A stretch of 64,000 bases of DNA, taken from Methylobacterium platani. Lineage in GTDB: Bacteria > Pseudomonadota > Alphaproteobacteria > Rhizobiales > Beijerinckiaceae. Shown here piece by piece: positions 1-8,100 of this stretch. Each line of letters opens with the position of its first letter. Position 1 is the stretch's first letter. The notes under the pieces are model-generated. The model saw only the letters and a program-made list of their open reading frames with translations, made no database searches and was not told the origin of the DNA. The position numbers and the translations under genes are program-made. Location of the stretch: positions 113,144 to 177,143 of the forward strand of contig NZ_LWHQ01000017.1 of assembly GCF_001653715.1 (NCBI RefSeq). Direction: 5' to 3'.

Positions 1-297
1 ACCGCAGGGCGACGGAGCTCGTGGCGTGGACCGTGTCGCGAAGTGCTCTGGAGACCGAAAAACAATTTCAGTCCAGGTCAGGCGGGCTCCGAAACTGCGC
101 GGCTCGGACCCGACGCGCCGAAGGCCGATGCGCGGCCGGATTTCGGCCCGCGTCCCTCACCCGCCGGCATCGGCAGGGGGGGAGCCCCGCCCGCGGCGTC
201 CTCGTCCGGCCGAACGGCAACGGGCCGGACGCCATCGCGCCCGGCCCGCCGGTCCCTCGTCGTATCGGGCGGACCGGGACCGAAGCCCCGGGCCGGC

Positions 298-1680
298 TCA
301 GGCCATCGCCTCGCTGCGCAGCCGCTCGTAGTCGGTCTTCGGCAGCGGCACCGCGCGGGGCTGGCCGAGATCCTTCATCGGGATGCGGTAGGTCTCCCGG
401 GCGCTGAAGGCCGCGACCGCCGACACCGCCGTGACCGCTAGGGTGATGGCGCCGATGGTGAGCGGGATGTTGGTCGAGCCGGGGGGCGCCACGGTGGCGA
501 ACAGGGCCGGCAGCATCGCCGTGATGGCGGTGCCGACGTTCTGCGAGATCGCCATCGCGGAGACGCGGGTGCGGGTCGGGAACAGCTCCGGGTAGAAGCT
601 CGGGAAGACCGCATTGTAGCCCTGGTAGACGACGCCCCACATCAGCAGCGACATCACGATCGCCAGCGGCACGTTGGCGACGCTGATCGCGTAGAGGTAG
701 CCGAAGGACAGGAGTCCGGAGCCGAGCGCCCCGACGATGATCGGCGGGCGGCGGCCGATCTTGTCCGACAGGTTGCCGACATACGGGATCACCACGACCG
801 CCAGGATGTTCCCGAGCACCGGGATCCACAGGTAGACGTCCTTGTGGAAGCCGATGCCGTAGGCCGCCTGGACCGCGTAGGCCGCGCCGAAGATGGTGGT
901 GACCACCGGGATCACGTTCATCAGCGCCATGCACACCACCCGCAGCATGTCGGCCCAGGAGGTGGCGAAGGCCTCGACGACCGGCGCGCGGGCGACCGCG
1001 CCCTGGCTCTCCTCGGCGGCGAAGGCCGGGGTCTCCTCGACCTCGCGGCGGATGATGTAGCCGGCGATGATGACGAGGAAGCTCAGCAGGAACGGGATGC
1101 GCCAGCCCCAGGCGTTGAACGCCTCGGTCGGCATGTAGTGGGCGAGCGGCAGGAACACCGCGGCGGCCAGGATCTGGCCGGCCTGGACGCCCTGCAGGGT
1201 GAAGCTGGCGAAGAAGCCGCGGCGGCCGAACGGCGCGTGCTCCATGGTCATCGAGCTCGCCCCCGAGATCTCGCCGGCGACGGCGAAGCCCTGGATCAGC
1301 CGCAGGATGACGAGCAGGATCGGGGCGAGGATGCCGACCTGGCTGTAGGTCGGCAGGAGCCCGACCGCGATGGTCGAGAAGCCCATCAGGAACATGCACA
1401 CGATGAGCACGTGCTTGCGCCCGTGGGTGTCGCCCCAGTGGCCGAGCACGAAGGCGCCGATCGGCCGGCTGACATAGCCGACGCCGTAGGTGGCGAGCGA
1501 CGCCACGATCGCCACGGTCGGGTTGTTCGACGGGAAGAACAGCTGCGGGAAGACCAGCGAGGCCGCCGTCGCGTAGATGAAGAAGTCGTAGTATTCCAGC
1601 GCCGAGCCGATCCAGCCGCTGGCGGCGGCCTTCTTCGATTGCTGGCGGTCGTGGACCTGTCCTGCCGGTGCTGCGCTCAT
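298..1680 (-). CDS. MFS transporter, metabolite:H+ symporter (MHS) family
   Basis: This 460-residue inner-membrane carrier probably imports an organic acid by proton symport. The N-terminal part reads GWIGSALEYYDFFIYATAAS, and the GHWGDTHGRKHVL loop matches the MFS motif between helices 2 and 3. Many hydrophobic segments fit 12 helices, and the length is normal for the family (ShiA, KgtP, ProP). The ATG start has GGAGGA about 8 nt upstream. Shikimate dehydrogenase is the next gene upstream on the same strand (213 bp away), so shikimate or quinate is a reasonable substrate guess. That assignment rests on context alone; dicarboxylates or betaines are alternatives. Confidence 0.88.
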   Translation of the reverse strand: MSAAPAGQVHDRQQSKKAAASGWIGSALEYYDFFIYATAASLVFPQLFFPSNNPTVAIVASLATYGVGYVSRPIGAFVLGHWGDTHGRKHVLIVCMFLMGFSTIAVGLLPTYSQVGILAPILLVILRLIQGFAVAGEISGASSMTMEHAPFGRRGFFASFTLQGVQAGQILAAAVFLPLAHYMPTEAFNAWGWRIPFLLSFLVIIAGYIIRREVEETPAFAAEESQGAVARAPVVEAFATSWADMLRVVCMALMNVIPVVTTIFGAAYAVQAAYGIGFHKDVYLWIPVLGNILAVVVIPYVGNLSDKIGRRPPIIVGALGSGLLSFGYLYAISVANVPLAIVMSLLMWGVVYQGYNAVFPSFYPELFPTRTRVSAMAISQNVGTAITAMLPALFATVAPPGSTNIPLTIGAITLAVTAVSAVAAFSARETYRIPMKDLGQPRAVPLPKTDYERLRSEAMA

Positions 1681-1893
1681 CGGGTGTTCCTCCAGGGTTC
1701 GATCGGATCGATGCCGCCTTCGGGAGCCGGGCGGCCTTGGATCGGGTCGGGTGTCAGCTTGGTTTGTCTTCGAGGGTACGCTGGCGAATGGCGTAAAGTA
1801 AATTTCAATCGAAAACCGTGGCGCGCAATTCCATATCCGGCGCGGAAACGCAAGGGTACGGCCGAGCTTGCGCCGTGCTCCCGCCGCCGGATG

Positions 1894-2751
1894 TCAGGCG
1901 GCGAGGGGCGCCACGGCGCGGTCGAAGGCCCGCTCCATCGCGGCGGCCGGCGCCTCGCGGCCGGTGAACAGCGCGAAGGCGTCGAGGGCCTGGTGGATGG
2001 CGAGCTCGCGCCCGGTCATCGTGCGGGCGCCGATCCGCTTCGCCGCGGTCAGGAGCGGCGTCCAGAGCGGGGAATAGACGGCATCGGCCACCCACATCCC
2101 GGGGCGCAGCAGCGACAGGGGGACGGGGGAGCCGCGATCCGGCAGCATGCCGACCGGGGTGCCGTTGACGAGGCCCGTCGCGCCCGCGACCGCCTCCTCG
2201 ATGTCCCGGCACACCCGCACCGCGGCGTGGCCCCGGAGGGCGGCCGCCACCGCCTCGGCCTTGGCCGGGTCGGCATCGACCATCCGGATCTCGAGCCCGG
2301 GGAAGCGGGCGAGCGCCACCGCGACCGCCTTGCCGACGCCGCCGGCGCCGATCAGCGCCACCGGGCCCTCCGGCGTCGGCCCGAAGGCCTGCACGAGGGC
2401 GCGGGCAAAGCCCGTCGTGTCGGTGTTGTGGCCGGTGAGCCGTCCGTCCCGGACCACGATCGTGTTGACGGCGCCGATCGCGCGCGCGCCCGGCGACAGG
2501 GCGTCGAGGAAGGGCAGGACCCGTTCCTTGTAGGGGAAGGTGACGTTGACGCCCGAGAAGCCGATCGGGGCGAGGGCGGACAAGAGGCCGCGCAGCTGCG
2601 TGTCGTCGGCGTTCGCCACGTCGATGAGCTGGTAATGAGCCCGCAGGCCGACCGCTTCGGCGGCGGCCTCGTGCATCGCCGGCGAGGCGGAATGGGCGAT
2701 CGGCGATCCGATCAGCCCGAGCAGGATCGGTCTAGCCTGTGCGTGAGCCAT
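1894..2751 (-). CDS. aroE: Shikimate dehydrogenase (AroE family)
   Basis: The 285-residue enzyme should interconvert 3-dehydroshikimate and shikimate with NAD(P)H. Diagnostic parts are GSPIAHSASPAMH (substrate-binding serines), NVTFPYKE (catalytic lysine), AVNTIV, HNTDTTGF and the Rossmann loop GAGGVGKAV, followed by NGTPVGM. The chosen ATG gives the usual family N-terminus (AHAQARPILLGLIGSP); an in-frame start 57 bp further upstream adds only an Arg-rich stretch. A linked MHS transporter suggests a catabolic quinate/shikimate role rather than the housekeeping copy. The Rossmann loop is followed by VDAD rather than the NRT typical of NADP-specific AroE, so an NAD-using quinate/shikimate dehydrogenase-like paralogue is possible. 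Confidence 0.88.
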   Translation of the reverse strand: MAHAQARPILLGLIGSPIAHSASPAMHEAAAEAVGLRAHYQLIDVANADDTQLRGLLSALAPIGFSGVNVTFPYKERVLPFLDALSPGARAIGAVNTIVVRDGRLTGHNTDTTGFARALVQAFGPTPEGPVALIGAGGVGKAVAVALARFPGLEIRMVDADPAKAEAVAAALRGHAAVRVCRDIEEAVAGATGLVNGTPVGMLPDRGSPVPLSLLRPGMWVADAVYSPLWTPLLTAAKRIGARTMTGRELAIHQALDAFALFTGREAPAAAMERAFDRAVAPLAA

Positions 2752-3079
2752 GGTGCGGCGGCCCCTCGTTCTCGTGCCCGCCCGTGGCGAGCGCTCCCTG
2801 AACCGCACATTACCGCCTTCCTGCCCTTATCCTGAGTACCAAGTTGAGCGTCGTTCGTAACATCGTGTTACGGTCTCGGATGGTCGTGGCGCTGCCCGAT
2901 CGGCTGGCTGGGCGACAGCCCCCGGACCGCCCCTTCGGACGAAGAGCGCGCGACCGCGGCGGGCGCTGACGCCCGCTTTCCGGCTCCCATGTCACAAAAG
3001 CCCGCGCGAAGCCGTGCGATGTCACGCCCGGGTCTCGCGCCGGGCGGCACCCATCGAGTTCCGCGGAAGCCCGACCCTC
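2752..3079. other. Divergent intergenic region
   Basis: This 328-bp spacer lies between the divergent shikimate dehydrogenase and AhpD-like genes. It holds an inverted repeat at 2856-2872 (listed separately) and must contain both promoters. I see no convincing small gene in it. Confidence 0.5.
2856..2872. promoter_or_regulatory. Inverted repeat CGTAAC-N5-GTTACG, candidate operator
   Basis: Two perfect 6-bp arms are separated by ATCGT in the divergent spacer, about 105 bp from the shikimate dehydrogenase start and 208 bp from the AhpD-like start. The composition is more AT-rich than the flanks. The binding factor is unknown. Confidence 0.35.
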
Positions 3080-3637
3080 ATGCTCCTCACCAGGATCGCC
3101 ACCTTCCTCATCGGTCGGGCGGAACGGCGCGTCGGTGTCGGTTTCGACTACGTGCGCAGGATCGCGCAGATCGATCTCGGCCTGCTCGGGCGGTACAACA
3201 AGATCTTCGGATTCCTCGACCCCAACACCAAGGTGCCGGCTCCGGCGTATCACGTCGCCCGGCTCCGCGGTGCCGTCGCGGCGGATTGCGGCACGTGCGT
3301 CGAGGCGGAGATCAACCTTGCCTTGCGTGCAGGGGTCGACGTCGCCTTCGTCGACCGGATCGTGTCCGGGGATTATCGGGATCTTCCCGTCGGGATCGCC
3401 GCCGTCGCGACCCTGGCGGACGCGGTCGCCGGGCGTCGCGACGATGCGCCGGAGGCGCGCGAGCGCGTCAGGCAGGCCTACGGTGAGGCCGGCCTGATCG
3501 AGATCGCATTCGCCATGAACGGCGCCGCCTTGTTGCCGGGGATCAAGCGCGCGATGGGATTCGTCACCGCCTGCGATCTCGACATCCTGCGCAAGCAGGT
3601 GCGGCGCCCGGGCGACCCCACCCCGCGCCCCTCCTGA
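3080..3637 (+). CDS. AhpD-like / carboxymuconolactone decarboxylase-fold protein
   Basis: The 185-residue, mostly helical protein carries DCGTCVEAEINLALRAG at about residues 69-85. The CxxC (C70, C73) followed by a helix matches the redox centre of AhpD/CMD-family proteins. These act as alkylhydroperoxidases or gamma-carboxymuconolactone decarboxylases; the CxxC favours a peroxidase-like role here. I placed the start at the ATG giving MLLTRIATFLIGRAERR; an upstream in-frame ATG would add 22 residues of low-quality sequence. The gene stands alone, divergent from shikimate dehydrogenase and convergent with a LysR gene. The specific substrate is unknown. Confidence 0.72.
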   Translation: MLLTRIATFLIGRAERRVGVGFDYVRRIAQIDLGLLGRYNKIFGFLDPNTKVPAPAYHVARLRGAVAADCGTCVEAEINLALRAGVDVAFVDRIVSGDYRDLPVGIAAVATLADAVAGRRDDAPEARERVRQAYGEAGLIEIAFAMNGAALLPGIKRAMGFVTACDLDILRKQVRRPGDPTPRPS

Positions 3638-3673
3638 TCCACCGGTCCGGGTGGTCGGGCCCGGCCGCGTGTC

Positions 3674-3715
3674 ATACGAAATCTGACGCATTGCTTCGCA
3701 ATGCGGATTTCGTAT
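3674..3715. terminator. Hairpin between convergent genes (possible bidirectional terminator)
   Basis: Outer arms ATACGAAATC (3674-3683) and GATTTCGTAT (3706-3715) pair perfectly. Inside them CGCATTGC and GCAATGCG form a second perfect stem around a TTC loop, with a TGA bulge on one side. It lies between the convergent AhpD-like and LysR genes and its last base touches the LysR stop codon. There is no T-tract, so factor-independent termination is not certain. Confidence 0.55.
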
Positions 3716-4623
3716 CACGGCTCGGGTCGCACCTGCCCGGGCCGCGCCATCTCCTCGCGCAGGAAGGTCACGAAGCTTCCCGCGAACATGCTGAGCGCGG
3801 TGCCGGCCTTCCGGGCGATCCAGGTCTCGAAGACCGGCGCCTCCTCGATCGGCAGCACCCGGATGCCCGGGAAGGCGTCGTACGCGATGGTGAACTGGTC
3901 GATCACCGCGATGCCGAGGCCCGCCCGCACCAGCGAGCACACCGTCGAGCCGAACCGTGCCCGGATCGTGATGCCGTAGGACAGGCCGCGCTTGCGGAAG
4001 ATGTCCGACATGATCCGCCCGTAGGGGTCGTTCGGGTCGATGCCGATCAGGGGATGGCGCACGATCTCGGCGGCCGCGATCGAGGACCGCGCGGCGAGCG
4101 GATGGTCGAGCGGCACGATGCAGAACAGGCCGCCGCGGGCCAGCGGCTCGAAGGTCAGGGCCGGGTGGTCGAGGCGGTAGCTCATCGCCACCACCTCGCC
4201 CTTGCCGAGCAGCAGGTAGTCGATCGCCTCCTCGAGCTTGAGGATGTTGATGTCGATGACGAGGTGCGGATAGGCCGCCCGCACCCGCTCGATGGCGCGC
4301 GGCACCATCACGTGCGAGATCGACGGCACCGAGCCGATCAGCAGGTCCTGGCCCGCCCCGCCCTGCGTCCGTTCCAGCACGAAGCGCAGGTCCTCGACCT
4401 TGTCGAAGACCGCGTTGATCTGCGCGAAGACGTGGCGCGCCTGCTCCGACGGCACCAGCCGCCCGCCCCGCCGGTCGAACAGGCGGAAGCCGAGCGAGGT
4501 CTCGGTGTACTTCATCAGCCGGCTGATGCCCGGCGCCGAGACGTTGAGGAGCCGCGCCGCGCCGGCGATCGTCCCCGTCACCATCACGGCGCGGGCGACC
4601 TCGATCTGGCGCAGGGTCAGCAT
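3715..4623 (-). CDS. LysR-family transcriptional regulator
   Basis: The 302-residue regulator has a winged HTH at residues 1-60 (LTLRQIEVARAVMVTGTIAG, then AARLLNVSAPGISRLMKYTE). A periplasmic-binding-like effector domain follows from about residue 90 (LLIGSVPSISHVMVPRAIERV). It lies 162 bp from and divergent to the glycosyltransferase at 4786. By the usual LysR pattern it could control that gene or itself, though neither gives a ligand clue. The true start is the ATG at 4623; the reading frame stays open far upstream only because of GC bias. Confidence 0.9.
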   Translation of the reverse strand: MLTLRQIEVARAVMVTGTIAGAARLLNVSAPGISRLMKYTETSLGFRLFDRRGGRLVPSEQARHVFAQINAVFDKVEDLRFVLERTQGGAGQDLLIGSVPSISHVMVPRAIERVRAAYPHLVIDINILKLEEAIDYLLLGKGEVVAMSYRLDHPALTFEPLARGGLFCIVPLDHPLAARSSIAAAEIVRHPLIGIDPNDPYGRIMSDIFRKRGLSYGITIRARFGSTVCSLVRAGLGIAVIDQFTIAYDAFPGIRVLPIEEAPVFETWIARKAGTALSMFAGSFVTFLREEMARPGQVRPEP

Positions 4624-4785
4624 GGGCGGTCTCCGGAGCGGCGGCGTCGGACGAGATGTGCGGTCAAGTCCGGCCGCGAGGCAAATGCCGCCCGGCCCCC
4701 CTCCTCGCCGAGCAAGCCTCGCCGAGCGGCGGGGCGGTGCTACACGAGGGTCCCTCCGGCCCGCCTCTCCGAGGATCCGACCCCG

Positions 4786-6030
4786 ATGCGCGTCCTCTTC
4801 GTCCACCAGAACTTCCCGGGCCAGTACCGCCACGTCGCCCCGGCGCTCGCCGCGCGGCCCGGGACCGAGGTGGTGGCGCTCGGCATCAACCCGGCGCCCG
4901 CCCTGCCGGGCGTGCGTCACCTGCGCTACGCGGTGCCCGGCCGCTCCACCGCCGGCATCCATCCGCTGGCGGCGAGCTTCGAGACCGCGACCCTGCGGGG
5001 CGAGGCGGCGGCGCGGGCCGGCCTGGCGCTCAAGGCCGAGGGCTTCGCGCCGGACGTCATCTGCGGCCATTCGGGCTGGGGCGAGACCCTGTTCCTCAAG
5101 GACGTCTGGCCGGGCGCCCGGCTCCTGACCTTCGCGGAGTTCTTCTACGCCGCGACCGGCGCCGATTCCGGCTTCGATCCGGAATTCCCGCCCGCCGAGG
5201 GCGATGCCTGGCGCACCCGCGCCCGCAATGCCGGGCAGCTCGTCGCCTTCGAGGCCTCCGACCGGCTGGTCAGCCCCACCGCCTGGCAGGCGAGCCGCAT
5301 CCCCGCCGCCTTCCGCGACCGCCTCAGCATCATCCACGACGGCATCGACACCGACCTCCTGCGGCCGGATCCGGGGGCGCGCATCACGCTCGGCCGCGAC
5401 CGCCTGTCCCTCGGGGCCGGGGACGAGGTCGTCACCTTCGTCAACCGCAACCTCGAGCCCTATCGCGGCTACCACAGCTTCATGCGGGCCCTGCCGGAGA
5501 TCCTGCGCCGGCGGCCGAGGGCCCGGGCGGTGATCGTCGGCGGCAGCGACACCAGCTACGGCGCGCGGCCTCCGGCGGGCCGCGCATCTCATCATCGGAC
5601 CTGGCGCGACATCTTCCTCGACGAGGTGAAGGCGGACCTCGACCTGTCGCGGGTGCACTTCGTCGGCAAGATTCCCTACCGCGACTACGTCGACCTGCTG
5701 CGGATCTCGGCGGTCCACGTCTACCTGACCTACCCGTTCGTCCTGTCCTGGTCGATGCTGGAGGCGATGGCGCTGGGCGCCTGCGTCGTCGGCTCGGCGA
5801 CGCCGCCGGTCGAGGAGGTGATCCGGGATCGCCGGAACGGAATCCTGGTCGATTTCTTCTCGGCGGCCGCGATCGCCGAGGCGGTGGTCGCGGCGCTGGC
5901 CGATCCCGGCACCGTCGCCCCGTTGCGGGCGGCGGCGCGGCAGACCGCCCTCGCCTACGACCTCCGGCGGGTCTGCCTGCCGGCGCATCTGCGCCTGATC
6001 GATGAGGTCGCCGCAGGGCGCGGCGCCTGA
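4786..6030 (+). CDS. Glycosyltransferase (GT-B fold, GT4-like)
   Basis: This 414-residue cytosolic enzyme should transfer a sugar from a nucleotide-sugar donor. The N-terminal domain begins MRVLFVHQNFPGQYRHVAPA, a typical GT-B acceptor-domain opening. The C-terminal donor domain contains SWSMLEAMALGACVVGS and PPVEEVIRDRRNGILVD near residues 320-350, the E-x7-E type region of GT4 enzymes. A central segment, GIDTDLLRPDP, is also typical. GAGGA lies upstream of the ATG. No other polysaccharide gene is adjacent, so the acceptor is unknown. Confidence 0.85.
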   Translation: MRVLFVHQNFPGQYRHVAPALAARPGTEVVALGINPAPALPGVRHLRYAVPGRSTAGIHPLAASFETATLRGEAAARAGLALKAEGFAPDVICGHSGWGETLFLKDVWPGARLLTFAEFFYAATGADSGFDPEFPPAEGDAWRTRARNAGQLVAFEASDRLVSPTAWQASRIPAAFRDRLSIIHDGIDTDLLRPDPGARITLGRDRLSLGAGDEVVTFVNRNLEPYRGYHSFMRALPEILRRRPRARAVIVGGSDTSYGARPPAGRASHHRTWRDIFLDEVKADLDLSRVHFVGKIPYRDYVDLLRISAVHVYLTYPFVLSWSMLEAMALGACVVGSATPPVEEVIRDRRNGILVDFFSAAAIAEAVVAALADPGTVAPLRAAARQTALAYDLRRVCLPAHLRLIDEVAAGRGA

Positions 6031-6158
6031 TCCGGCCGCGCCGCCGCCCGGGGATTTCCGAGCGCGCGACAAGCGAGAGGACGAATGTCTCGCCCGCTCA
6101 GCAAATGTTAGCTCCCGCCGCGCTACGCTTCCGGGACGAAGAGGGGAGGGGCTCCACG

Positions 6159-7547
6159 ATGCCGCCGAGCATGCACGCCGTCGCGGAGGCGCCGGCCGCG
6201 GGAATCCCGCTCTCCGAGCTGCTCGGTGCGCTGAGCCACGCCCTCGACCTCACGGAGGGGCAGCCGCCCGGCCATTGCGTCCGCGCCACCTGGATCGGCA
6301 TGCATGTCGGCCGCGAGATGGGGCTGGCGCCCGACCGGCTCTGGGAGCTCTACTACACGGTGATGCTGAAGGATCTCGGCTGTTCCAGCAACGCCGCTCG
6401 GATCTGCGAGCTGTACCTGTCCGACGACATCGGCTTCAAGCGCGACTTCAAGACGGTGAGCGACAGCCTGCCCCAGGTGCTCGGCTTCGTCTTCTCGCAT
6501 ACCGGGCTCAAGGCGGGCCTCGCCGAGCGCTTCCGGGCGGTCCTCAACATCCTGCAGAACGGCGGCGAGATCGTCGACGACCTGATCCAGACCCGCTGCC
6601 AGCGCGGGGCCGCGATCGCCGCGCGGCTGCGCTTTCCCCCGAGCGTCTGCGCGGCGATCCACGCCCTCGACGAGCACTGGAACGGCAAGGGCCGGCCCGA
6701 CCGCCGCGCCGGGGCCGACATCCCGCTCTACGCCCGCATCGCGCTGCTGGCCCAGGTCGTCGACGTGTTCCACACCAGCGCCGGCCCGGCGGCGGCGCTC
6801 GCCGAGGCGCGGGCCCGGGCCGGATCCTGGTTCGACCCCGATGCGGTCGCGGCCCTCGACCGGGCGGCGCAAGGCCCCGGCTTCTGGGAGATCCTGGCCT
6901 CCGAGGCGGTGACCGACGCGGTCGCGGGGCTGGAGCCGGCGCGGGCCGGCCTCGTCGTCGACGAGGACTACCTCGACGACATCGCCCGGGCCTTCGCCCA
7001 GGTGATCGACGCCAAGAGCCCGTTCACCTCCGGCCATTCCGAGCGGGTCGCGGTCTATGCCGACATGATCGCGGCGGAACTCGGCTACGCGCCCGAGCGC
7101 CGGCGCTGGCTGCGCCGGGCGGCGCTCCTGCACGACGTCGGCAAGCTCGGGGTCTCGAACGCGATCCTCGACAAGCCGGCCAAGCTCGACGAGGCCGAGT
7201 GGCAGGCGATGCGCAACCACGCCTTCCTGTCGGAGACGATCCTCGCCCGCGTCGCCGCCTTCCACGCCATCGCGCGGATCGGCGGGGCGCATCACGAGCG
7301 CCTCGACGGCAAGGGCTACCCCCGCGGCCTGGCGGGCGAGGCCATCGCGCCGGAGACCCGGATCGTCTCGGTCGCCGACGTGTTCGATGCGCTGACCGCC
7401 CATCGCCCCTACCGCGCCGCGATGCCGGTCCCGAAGGCGCTCGCCATCATGCGCGAGGAGGTCGGCACCGCCTTCGACCCGGCCTGCTTCGCGGCCCTGG
7501 AGCGGGTGGTCGCCGGCCTCGACGGCGACCTGTCCCGGGCGGCCTGA
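6159..7547 (+). CDS. Tandem HD-GYP domain protein (c-di-GMP phosphodiesterase)
   Basis: The 462-residue protein has two HD-GYP-like halves. The C-terminal one is complete, with SGHSERVAVYA, LLHDVGKLG and HHERLDGKGYPRG, so hydrolysis of cyclic di-GMP is likely. The N-terminal half keeps the fold (PPGHCVRATWIGMHVGRE) but has KDLG where HDxG is expected and HWNGKGRPDRRAG in place of the GYP loop. It is probably a sensor or regulatory domain without a metal site. No membrane segment is visible. The ATG at 6159 has an excellent GAGGGGAGGGG upstream, which decides it over the ATG 54 bp earlier. Confidence 0.9.
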   Translation: MPPSMHAVAEAPAAGIPLSELLGALSHALDLTEGQPPGHCVRATWIGMHVGREMGLAPDRLWELYYTVMLKDLGCSSNAARICELYLSDDIGFKRDFKTVSDSLPQVLGFVFSHTGLKAGLAERFRAVLNILQNGGEIVDDLIQTRCQRGAAIAARLRFPPSVCAAIHALDEHWNGKGRPDRRAGADIPLYARIALLAQVVDVFHTSAGPAAALAEARARAGSWFDPDAVAALDRAAQGPGFWEILASEAVTDAVAGLEPARAGLVVDEDYLDDIARAFAQVIDAKSPFTSGHSERVAVYADMIAAELGYAPERRRWLRRAALLHDVGKLGVSNAILDKPAKLDEAEWQAMRNHAFLSETILARVAAFHAIARIGGAHHERLDGKGYPRGLAGEAIAPETRIVSVADVFDALTAHRPYRAAMPVPKALAIMREEVGTAFDPACFAALERVVAGLDGDLSRAA

Positions 7548-7620
7548 CGGCCGCCCTCCGATCATCCGAGCCGGCCTGACGGCCGCCCACTTCTCCCCGA
7601 GCGCGGCCTGACGGCCGCCC
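7541..7620. repeat. Three 16-bp direct repeats at exact 32-bp spacing
   Basis: GGCCTGACGGCCGCCC occurs at 7541-7556, 7573-7588 and 7605-7620, always starting 32 bp apart. Each copy contains GGCC-N4-GGCC, which can fold into a small stem. The first copy includes the HD-GYP stop codon. The 16-bp spacers differ, so this is not a simple duplication. It lies between two convergent genes and may act in termination or as a binding array. Confidence 0.8.
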
Positions 7621-7626
7621 CGCCCA

Positions 7627-7992
7627 TCACTCGATCGAGGCGGTGGCCTCGACCACTTCGCGCGCCCGGACCGGCGTCACCGTCACCGCGTCGCCGGTGC
7701 GGGTAATCGTGACCGCGCGGGGCGCGGCGCCGGCCTCGCGCGGGGTCGAGACCGTGACGCTCTGGCCGGGAGCCAGCACCGCCTCGAACCGCGAGGCGGG
7801 GGCGGCGGCCCGGGGGGCCAGGGTCACGACCACCCGGTAGCCGGCGGGCTCGGGCGCGTAGTAGGCCACCCCGGCGAGCGGGCCGAGATCGAGGCTTGCC
7901 GCCCCGGCCCGCGGGATCTCGCCGGCCCCGGCGGCGGTGGAAGCGGTCGCCAGCAGGATCGTACTCAGGAACATCGTGCGAAAGGTCGTCAT
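7627..7992 (-). CDS. Exported hypothetical protein
   Basis: I do not recognise this 121-residue protein. It starts MTTFRTMFLSTILLATASTAAGAG, a plausible Sec signal peptide with cleavage after an AxA-like site, so it is probably periplasmic. The mature part is beta-rich and Ala/Val-rich (YRVVVTLAPR, GQSVTVSTPREAG, AVTITRTGDAVTVTPVRA) with no cysteine or metal motif. It is divergent from the LysR gene at 8089 with a 96-bp spacer, so it may be that regulator's target. The in-frame start further upstream would overlap the LysR start and is less likely. Confidence 0.6.
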   Translation of the reverse strand: MTTFRTMFLSTILLATASTAAGAGEIPRAGAASLDLGPLAGVAYYAPEPAGYRVVVTLAPRAAAPASRFEAVLAPGQSVTVSTPREAGAAPRAVTITRTGDAVTVTPVRAREVVEATASIE

Positions 7993-8051
7993 CGTCGTCG
8001 TCCCGTCCGTGGCGGGGCCTGCTGGCCCCGCATCCATGGACACACTGTGCG

Positions 8052-8100
8052 CTGCAGTGCAGCATGGATCAAACAGATCGTATCGATAATGACTATTGAT
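8052..8100. promoter_or_regulatory. Palindromes in the LysR/exported-protein spacer
   Basis: CTGCA-G-TGCAG (8052-8062) is a perfect palindrome. ATCGATA (8083-8089) and TATTGAT (8094-8100) form an imperfect dyad overlapping the LysR start codon. Such dyads fit LysR autoregulation and control of the divergent gene; this is inference. Confidence 0.35.

Noticed and set aside
1..297. Overlapping short frames at the left edge
   Set aside because: All are Arg/Pro/Gly-rich with no domain; I see no gene in this stretch.
3691..4785. N-terminal extension of the glycosyltransferase
   Set aside because: The in-frame extension is antisense to the LysR gene; the ATG at 4786 gives the standard GT-B opening.
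7541..7620. Possible CRISPR array
   Set aside because: Only three 16-bp units with 16-bp spacers and no cas gene nearby; too short for CRISPR.
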